Source of the DNA: Chitinophagaceae bacterium | GTDB lineage: Bacteria; Bacteroidota; Bacteroidia; Chitinophagales; Chitinophagaceae | Length of the DNA stretch: 48,617 nt | Direction: 5' to 3' | NCBI GenBank assembly: GCA_025360525.1 | Contig: JANYCA010000114.1 | Location: forward strand, 1-48,617 | Part shown: one piece after another, positions 25,531 through 34,753 of the stretch | How the letters are laid out: each line of letters opens with the position of its first letter | Position numbering within the stretch: the first letter of the stretch is position 1 | Made by a program: the position numbers and the translations under genes | The notes under the pieces: model-generated | The model's database searches: none | What the model was told of the DNA's origin: nothing | What the model saw: only the letters and a program-made list of their open reading frames with translations

Positions 25531-27318
25531 TCACGAAGCTAATTTACTATTTCTATAGCCGTACAAAAGGTAAATAATTAAGCCTATAAAAAGCCAGCTT
25601 GCAAACCAGGCCCAGTTCCTGGAAGTCATGGCGGTAAGGAGATACATGCAGGTGGTTAATCCCAGCAATGGTATCAGCGAATACTTTTTTATAAAAGCCA
25701 GTATGCTGATGAAGAAACAAATAATCCAGAATATGATGGTGGATGCGTTGAGTGTTTGCTTGGCTGTTAAAGCAGCATCCAGGTTGTTTTGCAAGATAGC
25801 TGGTTTGGAAATATCCAACCCTGCAACGGCAGCTTTAGCTTCTGCGTCGGTTAAATGAAAAGTGGATATTTCATTGAAATAATTGTGATTGAACAGATAC
25901 AATAGTAACAGGCTGCCAATGATGATTAGTGGGAATATAAATTGCCCGTTGATAAACGGAATATGGAATTTCCCGGCTTCTTTTTCCCGCCTTGGAATTA
26001 GTAATACGCCACCGCATACCAGTACAAATGCAAACAGGGTGGCAATGCTGGTAAAATCGAGGACAAATGTTTTATCGGTAAAAAAAATGGGTACGCCCAC
26101 AACAAATCCGGTCACTATTGTTGAGAAAGATGGGGTGCGGTATTTTGGGTGAATCTTTTGAAAAACGGGTGGCAGCAAGCCATCCCTGCTCATGCTGAGC
26201 CATATACGTGGCTGACCCATTTGAAAAACCAGCAGTACACTCGTCATGGCAACAACGGCTGCAATCGCTACAAAAAACTGCATCCACCCTACGTTTAAGT
26301 TTTGCTTTTCAAAAATAAATGCCAGTGGATCTCCAACGCCTTCAAAGCCGTGGTAGTTAACAGCGCCTGTAAGTACAAGGGTAAGCAGTATGTACACAAT
26401 GGTGCAAATGACCAACGATAAAATCATACCCCTTGGTAAATCCCGTTGTGGGTTTTTACTCTCTTCGGCTAACACACTCACCGCATCAAACCCAATGTAG
26501 GCAAAGAACACGCCGCTAACGGCCGCCATTACGCCGCTAAAGCCATTGGGCATAAAAGATCGTACACCCAGGTCGTTGGCTGGCGTCCAATTGCCGGTAA
26601 GTCCGTTGGAAAAAACCAAAAAGCCACCCACCAATATTACCAATGCCACCACAATCATCTTTAAAATTACCATCACATTGCTAAAGTTGCGGCTCTCTTT
26701 AATGCCCCTGTACACCAACGCAGTTATCAGCAAATTGATTACAATGGCAGGCAAATCGAAAATGATGTGTAATCCTCCAATGATGGGAGCTTTGTTCCAT
26801 GCTTCGTGTACATCAGCGTTGGTACTGCCGGCATTCAGTGCATGTTTTACTTCCATATAACTGGTGCTTAAATACTCCGGTAAATGAATGTTTATTTTTT
26901 GTAAGAAGGAAGTAAAATAATCGCTCCAACTGTAGGCTACATATATATTGCCGATAGAATATTCCATGATTAAAGCCCATCCAATCATCCAGGCAAATAA
27001 TTCACCAAACGAAGCGTAGGCGTAGGTATAAGCGCTGCCGGCAACAGGAATACGACTTGCAAATTCAGAATAACAAAATGCAGTAAAGGCACAGGCGATT
27101 GCTGTAATTACAAACAAAATAACTACGCCCGGTCCGCCATGAAATACGGCTCCGCCCAGGCTGCTGAAGCTACCTGCGCCCAATATAGCAGCAATGCCAA
27201 AAAAGGTTAAATCTTTAAGGGTAAGCACTCTTTTTAATCCGCCGCCACCATGTGTATCATCGCTTCCTTCTGCTAAAATATTGGAGATCTTCTTTGTTCT
27301 GAATAAAGAATTAGACAT
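25531..27318 (-). CDS. APC-superfamily amino acid permease
   Basis: This 595-residue inner-membrane transporter has about 14 helices. The N-terminal GAGSFSSLGGAV (about 43-54) is the helix-breaking substrate site of APC permeases (normally GxGIF). SRIPVAGSAYTYAYASFGE and FAYIGFDAVSVLAEESKNPQRDLP are the family's best conserved blocks and point to the cationic-amino-acid type branch. A long periplasmic loop lies before residue 180, and an insertion near 480-515 precedes the last helices. Substrate cannot be named with confidence. It is monocistronic, with its own terminator. Confidence 0.9.
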   Translation of the reverse strand: MSNSLFRTKKISNILAEGSDDTHGGGGLKRVLTLKDLTFFGIAAILGAGSFSSLGGAVFHGGPGVVILFVITAIACAFTAFCYSEFASRIPVAGSAYTYAYASFGELFAWMIGWALIMEYSIGNIYVAYSWSDYFTSFLQKINIHLPEYLSTSYMEVKHALNAGSTNADVHEAWNKAPIIGGLHIIFDLPAIVINLLITALVYRGIKESRNFSNVMVILKMIVVALVILVGGFLVFSNGLTGNWTPANDLGVRSFMPNGFSGVMAAVSGVFFAYIGFDAVSVLAEESKNPQRDLPRGMILSLVICTIVYILLTLVLTGAVNYHGFEGVGDPLAFIFEKQNLNVGWMQFFVAIAAVVAMTSVLLVFQMGQPRIWLSMSRDGLLPPVFQKIHPKYRTPSFSTIVTGFVVGVPIFFTDKTFVLDFTSIATLFAFVLVCGGVLLIPRREKEAGKFHIPFINGQFIFPLIIIGSLLLLYLFNHNYFNEISTFHLTDAEAKAAVAGLDISKPAILQNNLDAALTAKQTLNASTIIFWIICFFISILAFIKKYSLIPLLGLTTCMYLLTAMTSRNWAWFASWLFIGLIIYLLYGYRNSKLAS

Positions 27319-27479
27319 GTCAGGATTGGTTTAATAAAAAAGGAAATTAACGAAATTATTTTTAGTTGCAGAAAAAACGCTTTTGAAGGAAATGTTTTAC
27401 AGTACACGACTTAATGAAATCGAATTTCAGTATTTGGTACGCAACTGAGGGAACGATAAATTTTTCTCTTTTCGTATAA

Positions 27480-28757
27480 TTATTGAGATAAGTAATCCAA
27501 CGAGGTTTTAATTACTTCATACACTTTATGCAGCTCATCATCGGTAATACAATAAGGCGGCATTACATAAACAATATTGCCCAACGGACGAAGAAATAAT
27601 CCGTTACTCATGAAATATTGATATGCCGCCGTTTGAATGCTGTTGAAGTAAGAACTGTTTTCTGCAGTATTTAATTCTATGGCGAGAATGGTGCCTCGCT
27701 GCCTTATTTCTTTTATAAAAATATGCTTTTCGATATTGCGGGCAAATGCAGCATGCCTTGTTGAAATATGTTGAATTTGTTGCTGGCATTTGTCTGCTAT
27801 CAATAGTTCCATACTTGCATTGGCTGCAGCGCAGGCCAACGGGTTAGCTGTATAGGAATGGCCATGGAAGAAGGTTTTAGCTGTATCATCTGCATAAAAC
27901 GCAACAAAAATTTGTTGGGTGCAAACGGTAACACCGAGGGGCATAAAACCACCGGTAATACCTTTTGATAAACAAATAATATCCGGTTGCTGTTTAAGGT
28001 ATTCAATGGCAAAGTTTTTTCCGGTTCTGCCAAAGCCAGTCATTACTTCATCGGCAATGCATAGGATATTTTTCGCTTTGATAATGGTTAACAGTTCGTC
28101 CATATGAGCCGGCTCATACATCAGCATACCGGCAGCGCCTTGTACCAACGGCTCAAAAATAAACGCCGCTACATCATCATTGGCAGCAATGGCAGCCACT
28201 TGCAATTTTAGTGCTGCTATATTTTCATTTGTTGGAATGGGAATATGTATTACCTCAAACAGGTAGTTGTTGAATGCCGCATTAAAGGCATTTCGTTCTG
28301 CCACACTCATGGCGCCAAACGTATCGCCATGGTAAGCATTTTCAAAAGCAATTATTTTTGTTTTATGGTTGATGCCCTGGTTGTGCCAATATTGAATAGC
28401 CATTTTTAAAGCCACTTCCACACAGGTACTACCATCATCCGAAAAAAATACTTTGGCAAAATGATCTGGCAAAATACTGATGAGTGTTTTAGCCAGGTCT
28501 ATGGCAGGTGTATGAGTGAAGCCGGCAAATATTACATGCTCTAAGGTTTGCGCCTGCGCTGCAATTTTACCTGCAATGAATTCGTTGCAATGCCCGTGTA
28601 TATTTACCCACCACGAAGCAATTGCATCAATATATTCCGTTCCATCTTCTGCATACAGTGTGCAATCTTTTGCCCTGCTGATTTGCACCGGCGGGGCAGC
28701 TGTTTTCATTTGTGTAAATGGATGCCAGATGTATTTTGTTGCTTCGTTGTTTAGCAT
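27480..28757 (-). CDS. bioA: Adenosylmethionine--8-amino-7-oxononanoate aminotransferase
   Basis: This 425-residue PLP enzyme makes 7,8-diaminononanoate from KAPA using S-adenosylmethionine as amino donor, the third step of late biotin synthesis. WHPFTQM at the start and the PLP-lysine segment CLSKGITGGFMPLG are characteristic of BioA. FEPLVQGAAGM, IADEVMTGFGRTG and FFHGHSYTANPLACAAANAS complete the class III aminotransferase pattern. Its ATG overlaps the bioD stop by seven bases (ATGCTAA), so the two genes are translationally coupled. The protein is cytoplasmic and of normal length. Confidence 0.96.
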   Translation of the reverse strand: MLNNEATKYIWHPFTQMKTAAPPVQISRAKDCTLYAEDGTEYIDAIASWWVNIHGHCNEFIAGKIAAQAQTLEHVIFAGFTHTPAIDLAKTLISILPDHFAKVFFSDDGSTCVEVALKMAIQYWHNQGINHKTKIIAFENAYHGDTFGAMSVAERNAFNAAFNNYLFEVIHIPIPTNENIAALKLQVAAIAANDDVAAFIFEPLVQGAAGMLMYEPAHMDELLTIIKAKNILCIADEVMTGFGRTGKNFAIEYLKQQPDIICLSKGITGGFMPLGVTVCTQQIFVAFYADDTAKTFFHGHSYTANPLACAAANASMELLIADKCQQQIQHISTRHAAFARNIEKHIFIKEIRQRGTILAIELNTAENSSYFNSIQTAAYQYFMSNGLFLRPLGNIVYVMPPYCITDDELHKVYEVIKTSLDYLSQ

Positions 28758-29362
28758 TTAATGGTAGTGTTTGAAGCGAATGTAGCTATTGTGACAGCAT
28801 CTGTTTGCTCAAATTGCGGAATAGAAAACAGCAGTGGAAGCCGGGTATGTTGCAGGATAAATTCCCGTGATGAAGGAACGACTTCACCACTAAATACGAG
28901 TCCTTTAATTGGGATATTCCTTTGCTGTAAGGCAGCCACCGTTAGTAAAGTGTGATTGATGCTGCCCAGGTAATTATTGGATACCAATATTACTGGTAGT
29001 TGGAGGTACGCCATTAAATCGATGTTTAATAAATTTACGGCTAACGGACTCATAATGCCGCCTGCTGTTTCTACTACAACAGGATTGCTAGATACTGGTA
29101 AGATGAAATCTTCTTTTGCTATGTGGATTCCATCTATTTCCGCAGCTTTATGTGGAGACATGGGCGATTGAAGCCGGTATCTTTCCGGATGAATACGGCA
29201 TTGGTTGTTTGTGACGTTTCGTTTGATGAAGATGCTATCCGAATTATCTAAATCACCCGCCTGCACAGGTTTCCAGTAATCGTATCCCAATGCGTGGCAA
29301 ATAACTGCCGAGCAGATTGTTTTGCCAATACCGGTGTGAATGCCTGCTATAATAATGCTCAT
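28751..29362 (-). CDS. bioD: Dethiobiotin synthetase
   Basis: This protein of about 203 residues performs the ATP-dependent carboxylation of diaminononanoate to dethiobiotin. The P-loop GIHTGIGKT (about 5-13), KPVQAG and the VVETAGG segment are the family marks. I start at the ATG at 29362 (MSIIIAG); an in-frame ATG five codons earlier at 29377 is less natural because the P-loop normally lies within the first ten to fifteen residues. Its stop overlaps the bioA start. Upstream is a 400-base gap and then a lipoprotein gene with a strong terminator, so bioDA is probably a separate transcript from bioBF. Confidence 0.95.
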   Translation of the reverse strand: MSIIIAGIHTGIGKTICSAVICHALGYDYWKPVQAGDLDNSDSIFIKRNVTNNQCRIHPERYRLQSPMSPHKAAEIDGIHIAKEDFILPVSSNPVVVETAGGIMSPLAVNLLNIDLMAYLQLPVILVSNNYLGSINHTLLTVAALQQRNIPIKGLVFSGEVVPSSREFILQHTRLPLLFSIPQFEQTDAVTIATFASNTTIKC

Positions 29363-29767
29363 GAAATGTATTTCCAAATTATTGTTGTCCGAGATAATTT
29401 TTTAAAATGCGGGTGATTTTTAGGCTACCCTTTATCATCTTTACAGCTGCCACATCATTAAGAATGATTCGGACAAATCTACAGATTTTGTAGGACAGCC
29501 TATTTCCTCTAAGCTATTTTCTTTATTTGATCAGCCTAGTATACGGGAAACCATAACGGACCACAATGCTAATTACTGTTATGAAAAGCTTTTTTGTGAG
29601 ATCACTTTGTAAGTTTGCTAGACGGCGTGTATACACATTGCGCCTCTTTGCATGACTGGCAGTATTGGCTTGAGATGCTATAAAACTCAAACAATATTTT
29701 CAGGATTATTACAATTAAAAAGGGGGAGTTTCAAATAGATGAAACTCCCCCTTTTTAATTGTAACTT
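29363..29767. other. Intergenic region upstream of bioD
   Basis: About 400 bases hold the terminator of the upstream lipoprotein gene (29709-29764) and presumably the bioDA promoter. No gene, canonical BirA operator or riboswitch was recognised. Confidence 0.5.
29709..29764. terminator. Perfect 24-bp hairpin terminator after the lipoprotein gene
   Basis: Bases 29709-29732 pair without a mismatch with 29741-29764, leaving an 8-nt loop (AAATAGAT). The GGGGGAGTTTC core is followed by CCTTTTTAATT on one strand and its mirror AATTAAAAAGG on the other, so it can end transcription from both sides. It begins 4 bases past the lipoprotein stop. Confidence 0.92.
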
Positions 29768-30646
29768 TTATCGTAACAAAAAATTTGTTAGCGCAACATA
29801 ATGCTTGTTATTTTGTGCATTTTTCCAAATTCTGTAAACTGTTGGATAATTTGTTCCGGTGGGTGCAAAAAGAGTTGGTTGAGGAAATGGTTTAACTACA
29901 CTTGCACCAGAAAGCATGAAAGCTCTGGTAATCATTGGTTCTAAAAAAATTACTTTGCCATTATTTGCGCCGTAAACAAAAGTGTGCGTAAACGGCATAA
30001 ATGTTGGCGGTAATTCTGGTGAACTAGGATCAAGCCAATGGGTGCCCATTTGCGGAACCGTTCCAGCTTCTATTACATACGATGCTGGCAAATATCCTGA
30101 AGGAGGTACAGGGCCTGGCACTGGACCTATAGCAGCTTGTTCTGCCACAGATATTTTATAGAAATGCATATCAAAATGAGGAATATTATAAATACCAACA
30201 GGCTCGTGACCATTGGGCTCCCAATTAACAACAATATGATCAAATGGAGTAGAAGAAATTGCCTTTGGATGAAGTTTTAAAACGAAAGTTCCCGCTGCAT
30301 GATTTTCAGGATCCATTGGCAATTCGTCAAATGATTTTTGCGTAAATACAATTCCTATGGCAATAGGTTTTTTATCGCATTTGTTAATATTAATCCATGA
30401 GCGGATATGGCCATTTCCCATTTGAACCTGCGGACCGTAAAACGTGTTGCAATTTGAGTGCTCTTGCCGACCAGCCAAATTCCCTGCCGACATAGAACCA
30501 TCATCGGGCACAACAATGTTTTCTGATTCTGTAACAGTTGCATCTTCCTGCAAAACAGGCTCCTGCTTTTCTTTTTGGCAAGCTGTAAAAAATAAAAATA
30601 CCACTGAAAGCAACAGAACAAAGCGTACATTAACTACCTTTTTCAT
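29768..30646 (-). CDS. Putative lipoprotein, TTHB210-like / DUF5602-type
   Basis: This 292-residue protein has a clear lipoprotein signal: a hydrophobic run LLLSVVFLFF, then lipobox FFTAC with Cys23, followed by a charged linker (QKEKQEPV). The main domain has a GNGHIRSWININ strand, PIAIGIVFT, an FDHIVVNWEPNGHEP block and PHFDMHFYKI. From memory this His-rich pattern resembles the TTHB210-like (DUF5602) family; I am moderately sure. The cluster HFDMHFY and the NGHEP motif could bind a metal, which is inference. It lies between the bioBF and bioDA gene pairs but has its own terminator, so a role in biotin metabolism is not implied. Confidence 0.72.
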   Translation of the reverse strand: MKKVVNVRFVLLLSVVFLFFTACQKEKQEPVLQEDATVTESENIVVPDDGSMSAGNLAGRQEHSNCNTFYGPQVQMGNGHIRSWININKCDKKPIAIGIVFTQKSFDELPMDPENHAAGTFVLKLHPKAISSTPFDHIVVNWEPNGHEPVGIYNIPHFDMHFYKISVAEQAAIGPVPGPVPPSGYLPASYVIEAGTVPQMGTHWLDPSSPELPPTFMPFTHTFVYGANNGKVIFLEPMITRAFMLSGASVVKPFPQPTLFAPTGTNYPTVYRIWKNAQNNKHYVALTNFLLR

Positions 30647-30954
30647 AATTTGATTTTGAGGGGTTAAAAAATAATTATACTACAATCAATAAATACATTT
30701 TTTTGAGGAGGATTTCGTTCCTGCCCACTCAGAATTTAGAAATTCAAAAAAATAAGTTGGATATTGGAATAAACTCGAATCTCGATTTTGTGGAATAAAC
30801 TTGAGATTTTATAAATATCAGGACTAAGGATGTTCAATTTTAAATGAACAATTTAAACTGAGCAGCAAAATAGAAAAGATAAATAGAAGATGCAATACCT
30901 TTTTTAATATTATTTTCAATTTTGAGGATTCTGAAAAAAATATATAGTAAAAAA
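30647..30954. other. Intergenic region between lipoprotein gene and bioF
   Basis: This AT-rich 308-base gap holds no gene. It contains a direct repeat GGAATAAACT(C/T)GA at 30766-30778 and 30792-30804, 26 bases apart and about 120-160 bases upstream of the lipoprotein start, which could be a regulator site. Confidence 0.4.
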
Positions 30955-32085
30955 TTAGAGAAAAATTGAATTTACAATTGAATATACCAGCCCGTCTATC
31001 TGTTCTTTTGTATTAAAAGAATGAATACAAATCCGTATCCGCTCTTTACCAACCGGTACAGTTGGGGAAAGGATGGGTCTTACAAAAAAGCCATTTTCAA
31101 TAAGATGATTGGCCAATGCTTTAGTCGCAAAATTATCTCCCACCATAATCCCCTGGATGGGGGAGTGGCTGTCGATAAAAGTAATATCCTTATTTACAGC
31201 GATGGCCTCCCGGAAGTAATCTACCAACGCATGCAATGCCTTTCGTTTGCCAGAGGGCAATAATTGATAAGCCAATTGAATTTGTAAATAATTGTGTGGA
31301 GGCAAGGCTGTGGTGTAAATAAAAGATCTTGCGTGGTTGATTAAAAAATTTCGTAGCACCTTGCTTCCGGTGATGGCAGCACCATGCAGCCCTATTGCTT
31401 TTCCGAATGTATGGATGCAGGCGTATACTTCGTTTTCTAATCGGTATTGGCATACCAGTCCATTGCCTTTATCGCCATATAGTCCGGTGGCATGTGCTTC
31501 ATCTACTATCAGTAATGCATTATTTTTTTTACAGAGTTCCGCCATTTCAATTAAGGGAGCTGCGTCGCCATCCATAGAATATATCGATTCTACAATCACT
31601 ATTTTTTTACCTGTTGCCAGTTGCAGTTTCTTTTCAAGATCGGCAAGGTCGTTGTGCTTAAAACGCAGGCGGTTTGCATAGCTAAGGCGCATGCCATCTA
31701 TAATGCTGGCATGAATAAATTCGTCAGAAATGAAGGTGTCGCCTTTGGCAGCAATGCAGCTAAACAAGCCCACATTGGCCATGTAGCCGGTATTAAAAAT
31801 AAGGGCTGCTTCCCTGTTGTGAAAGGTAGCAATCAGTTGTTCGGTTTCTTCTGCCAATAATGAGTTGCCGGTGATGGATCGGGAGCCGGTTGCACCCGAG
31901 GTTAATGAATGTTCCCCATCAATAGTTAACAAACCTGATTGTGCAAAACCAAGGTAATCGTTCGAGCTAAAATCGATGGCATTATTGCTATGAACCAGCG
32001 TCCGCAGGGTGCCTGTCGCTGTTTTATCATCCAGTTTTTGCTGCAGGTAGTGATCGAAAAGTTCGTTGGTGGAGGTTAGTTTCAA
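30955..32085 (-). CDS. bioF: 8-amino-7-oxononanoate synthase
   Basis: This 376-residue PLP enzyme of the alpha-oxoamine synthase family condenses pimeloyl-CoA or -ACP with L-alanine to KAPA. SNDYLGFA, SGATGSRSITGN and HASIIDGMRLS are family blocks. VDEAHATGLYG carries the cofactor-binding Asp and His, and HTFGKAIGLHGA supplies the PLP lysine. PSGKRKAL and RPILSPTVP close the fold. Length is normal. It follows bioB on the same strand after 93 bases, which contain a perfect inverted repeat that could regulate it. Related enzymes (KBL, SPT) are less likely given the neighbours. Confidence 0.93.
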   Translation of the reverse strand: MKLTSTNELFDHYLQQKLDDKTATGTLRTLVHSNNAIDFSSNDYLGFAQSGLLTIDGEHSLTSGATGSRSITGNSLLAEETEQLIATFHNREAALIFNTGYMANVGLFSCIAAKGDTFISDEFIHASIIDGMRLSYANRLRFKHNDLADLEKKLQLATGKKIVIVESIYSMDGDAAPLIEMAELCKKNNALLIVDEAHATGLYGDKGNGLVCQYRLENEVYACIHTFGKAIGLHGAAITGSKVLRNFLINHARSFIYTTALPPHNYLQIQLAYQLLPSGKRKALHALVDYFREAIAVNKDITFIDSHSPIQGIMVGDNFATKALANHLIENGFFVRPILSPTVPVGKERIRICIHSFNTKEQIDGLVYSIVNSIFL

Positions 32086-32101
32086 TGCTCGTAATTGTAT
32101 T

Positions 32102-32134
32102 AAAGTTTACAACTTTTTACAACTTGTAAACTTT
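32102..32134. promoter_or_regulatory. Candidate operator upstream of bioF: AAAGTTTACAA-N11-TTGTAAACTTT
   Basis: A perfect 11-bp inverted repeat with an 11-base spacer lies 17-49 bases upstream of the bioF start. The half-site TTGTAAAC equals the half-site of the E. coli BirA operator, but the arms are in the opposite order and the spacing differs. It is too AT-rich for a good terminator of bioB. Confidence 0.45.
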
Positions 32135-32178
32135 GTATTAATGATGAAAACTTTTTTACAATGTAAGTAATGATAAAA

Positions 32179-33174
32179 TTACACAATCGCTTCCATCGTT
32201 TCAGTATTAATAACTACATCTTTAAAAGCCTTTCGTGGTGTAAGTCCCAGCTGTTTAAACATCTGGATGTCTGTATCAAAATCGGGGTTGGGCGTTGTAA
32301 GTAATTTTTCGCCGGCAAAAATAGAATTGGCGCCTGCCATAAAACACATGGCTTGTTCTGCTATGCTCATTTCATTTCTTCCTGCAGATAAACGCACTAC
32401 ACTTTTGGGCATAATTATTCTTGCGGTTGCAATCATGCGGATCATTTCATCAATACTAACCCGCTGGTTGTTTTCCATTGGTGTGCCTTGTACGGGTACC
32501 AATGCATTGATGGGGACCGAATCGGGGTGTTGTTCCATAGTTGAAAGGGTGTGTAACATTTTTACCCGGTCTTCATCGGTTTCTCCCAGGCCAACAATAC
32601 CACCGCAGCATACGCTGAGTTTGGCTTTGCGTACGTTGTTCAAAGTATTGATTCTGTCGTCGAAAGTTCGGGTGGTGATAATATTTTCGTAGTTGTCGCT
32701 GCTGGTATCTATGTTGTGGTTATAGGCAAAGCAACCGGCTGCTTTCAGTCTTTCTGCCTGATCGTACGTAAGCATGCCTAAGGTGCAACATACTTCCAGC
32801 CCCATATCGTTTACTTCACTCACCATTTCCAGCACCCTGTCAAAATCTTTGTTGTCTCTAACCTCCCGCCAGGCTGCGCCCATGCAAAGCCTGCTGGCAC
32901 CGTTTGCTTTTGCAACAGCTGCCCTTGCTTTTACTTTTTCAACTGTCATTAAAGGTTCTACTTCTATATCGGTTTGGTAACGGGCAGCCTGCGGACAATA
33001 AGCACAATCCTCTTTGCAGCCGCCGGTTTTAATAGAAATAAGGCTGCTGATCTGCACCTCTGCATAAGCTTTATTTTCCCGGTGAACGGTTGCTGCTTCG
33101 TACATCAAATCCAGCAAAGGCTTATTGAATATGTTGGTTATCTCGGATAAAGTCCAGTCGTTTCTAACAGTCAT
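32179..33174 (-). CDS. bioB: Biotin synthase (radical SAM)
   Basis: This 331-residue enzyme inserts sulfur into dethiobiotin. The radical SAM cluster motif is CKEDCAYCPQ (Cys at about 53, 57 and 60). YNHNIDTS and CCGGIVGLGET are BioB-specific blocks. SAGRNEM near 265 contains the Arg that ligates the second, [2Fe-2S], cluster, and ANSIFAGEKLLTTPN is the family C-terminal block. Everything needed for activity is present and length is normal. It is first of the bioBF pair. A short palindrome (33207-33219) lies just upstream. Confidence 0.96.
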   Translation of the reverse strand: MTVRNDWTLSEITNIFNKPLLDLMYEAATVHRENKAYAEVQISSLISIKTGGCKEDCAYCPQAARYQTDIEVEPLMTVEKVKARAAVAKANGASRLCMGAAWREVRDNKDFDRVLEMVSEVNDMGLEVCCTLGMLTYDQAERLKAAGCFAYNHNIDTSSDNYENIITTRTFDDRINTLNNVRKAKLSVCCGGIVGLGETDEDRVKMLHTLSTMEQHPDSVPINALVPVQGTPMENNQRVSIDEMIRMIATARIIMPKSVVRLSAGRNEMSIAEQAMCFMAGANSIFAGEKLLTTPNPDFDTDIQMFKQLGLTPRKAFKDVVINTETMEAIV

Positions 33175-33206
33175 GTAAATTGTTTAAAATGATTGCTGCA
33201 AATATA

Positions 33207-33219
33207 TTGGTTCAACCAA
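33207..33219. promoter_or_regulatory. Short palindrome TTGGTTCAACCAA upstream of bioB
   Basis: TTGGTT-C-AACCAA is a perfect 6-bp-arm palindrome 33-45 bases upstream of the bioB start. The position suits an operator, but it does not match any regulator site I know. Confidence 0.3.
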
Positions 33220-33343
33220 AAGAAACAACAATTTACTTAATGCAGCATTGCTCTTTCAGAATTTTATTACTGTTGAGAAGTTAATTAGTTAATTCAACTA
33301 CCATTAAATAAGTACGATTTCCTAATGCTACTGCTACCTAAGT

Positions 33344-33369
33344 TCTCCCTTTGGGGGACAGGGGGCTTT
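33344..33369. repeat. Intergenic member of the CCCTTTGGG palindrome family
   Basis: CTCCCTTTGGGGG, ACA, then GGGGGCTTTT closely follows the arrangement found inside the alpha-2-macroglobulin gene at 1550-1576. It lies just past the panB stop on the minus strand. Confidence 0.55.
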
Positions 33370-33382
33370 TTGGGACAGAGAG

Positions 33383-34198
33383 CTAATAAGATTCTGACTC
33401 ATTCGGAAAATCCCTACTTTTTACATCTTTAATGTATTGCTTGATAGCAACCGTTATTTGTTCATCCAGGTTTAAATACCTGCGGAGAAATCTTGGTTTA
33501 AATTCCGTGTTGATGCCCAACATATCGTGCATTACCAATACCTGTCCGTCGCAATCGCCACCAGCGCCAATACCAATGGTGGGGATGGTTAAACTTTCAG
33601 AAACTTCCTTTGCCAGCTCTGCAGGAATTTTCTCCAGTACAATGGCAAAGCAACCTGCTTCCTGTAAAAGCAAAGCGTCTTTGCGTAATTTGTTGGCCTC
33701 AATTTCATCGGTTGCTCTTACTACATAAGTACCGAATTTATTGATGCTTTGAGGCGTAAGGCCGAGATGGCCCATTACAGGGATGCCGGCGCTTACAATC
33801 TTTTTTACAGAGTCAATTACTTCTTCGCCGCCTTCCAGCTTTACGGTGTGGCCGCCGCTTTCCTTCATTATTTTGATGGCAGAAGCCAGTGCAATTTCAG
33901 AATTGGATTGATAATAGCCAAACGGGATATCTACCACAATCAGTGATCTTTCCCGTGCCCGTACCACACTTTGTGCATGGTAAATCATCTGATCGAGTGT
34001 GATGGGAAGTGTAGTTGCATGACCTGCCATCACATTGCTTGCACTATCGCCTACCAAAATAATGTCGATGCCGGCTGCATCAAACAAGGTTGCAAAAGAA
34101 AAATCATAGGCTGTTATCATGGAGATTTTTTCTCCGGCCAGTTTCATTTTCTGAATTGTGTTGGTGGTTACTTTTTTGAGTTCTTTTTCTGGCGACAT
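33383..34198 (-). CDS. panB: 3-methyl-2-oxobutanoate hydroxymethyltransferase
   Basis: This 271-residue enzyme makes ketopantoate from alpha-ketoisovalerate and methylene-tetrahydrofolate, the first committed step to pantothenate and Co[11 protein letters not shown], the [12 protein letters not shown] metal-binding block (Asp of GDS), [16 protein letters not shown] and [15 protein letters not shown] are all diagnostic. The proposed catalytic Glu lies in VLEKIP. Length and cytoplasmic location are normal. No panC or panD is adjacent. It has an AT-rich 550-base upstream region. Confidence 0.95.
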   Translation of the reverse strand: MSPEKELKKVTTNTIQKMKLAGEKISMITAYDFSFATLFDAAGIDIILVGDSASNVMAGHATTLPITLDQMIYHAQSVVRARERSLIVVDIPFGYYQSNSEIALASAIKIMKESGGHTVKLEGGEEVIDSVKKIVSAGIPVMGHLGLTPQSINKFGTYVVRATDEIEANKLRKDALLLQEAGCFAIVLEKIPAELAKEVSESLTIPTIGIGAGGDCDGQVLVMHDMLGINTEFKPRFLRRYLNLDEQITVAIKQYIKDVKSRDFPNESESY

Positions 34199-34753
34199 GC
34201 TGAGATCCGTGGTTTAAAAAATTGAAAATAAAGAAATCCTGTATTTCAATAGCTAAGTGGAGTTGGCCCTGCATTAGAAAAAAACAAATCCTTGAAGCGA
34301 TTTAAGTTGTAAATGTATAAAAGAATTTGGTTATTAGGTTAGCTTATCATTGGTGGGGCATAGTATTGCTTTTACAGTGGTATTGCAGCGGCTGGTAGGG
34401 GTGGCTTTGAACCGCCAAGTGTAAACCAATCAAAGCTCCATAATGCCAAGACATGTTTTGAGCCACCTGGTATATGTATATATTTCCTGTAATCAATTTG
34501 CAGCGATTGCCAATTGTTGTCACTTCCCAAAAAAGTATAAATTGGCCTGGAAGTGACACCTGCGTAAGAACTATTGGTTGGGTTTATCTGGTTCTTTCTG
34601 GCATCATACAACACCCGGAATATAAGGCCAACAGCGGTTTCAGTTGCATTGCTGCCATATTTTTGCAAAGAACTTTTACACATGGCGGGGTATCAACTTT
34701 TACACGGCATCATTAAAAAAGAATTTATTTATCATATAAATCTGTTTGTTTTA
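34199..34753. other. Intergenic region between panB and the efflux operon
   Basis: This 555-base stretch has no gene with convincing homology. One minus-strand ORF (34372-34683) is listed separately as a weak candidate. No clear terminator for the efflux operon was recognised here. Confidence 0.4.
34372..34683 (-). CDS. Weak hypothetical ORF, possibly a gene remnant
   Basis: A 103-codon reading frame whose middle part (YTFLGSDNNWQSLQIDYRKYIHIPGG) has a protein-like composition, unlike most chance frames here. It has no signal peptide and no family I recognise. A second frame overlaps it on the same strand. It could be the eroded end of a secreted enzyme or pure chance. Confidence 0.22.
   Translation of the reverse strand: MCKSSLQKYGSNATETAVGLIFRVLYDARKNQINPTNSSYAGVTSRPIYTFLGSDNNWQSLQIDYRKYIHIPGGSKHVLALWSFDWFTLGGSKPPLPAAAIPL

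Noticed and set aside
32124..32161. Canonical BirA operator TTGTAAAC-N-GTTTACAA
   Set aside because: The only arms in the canonical order (32124-32131 and 32154-32161) are imperfect and too far apart (22 bases between 8-base arms).
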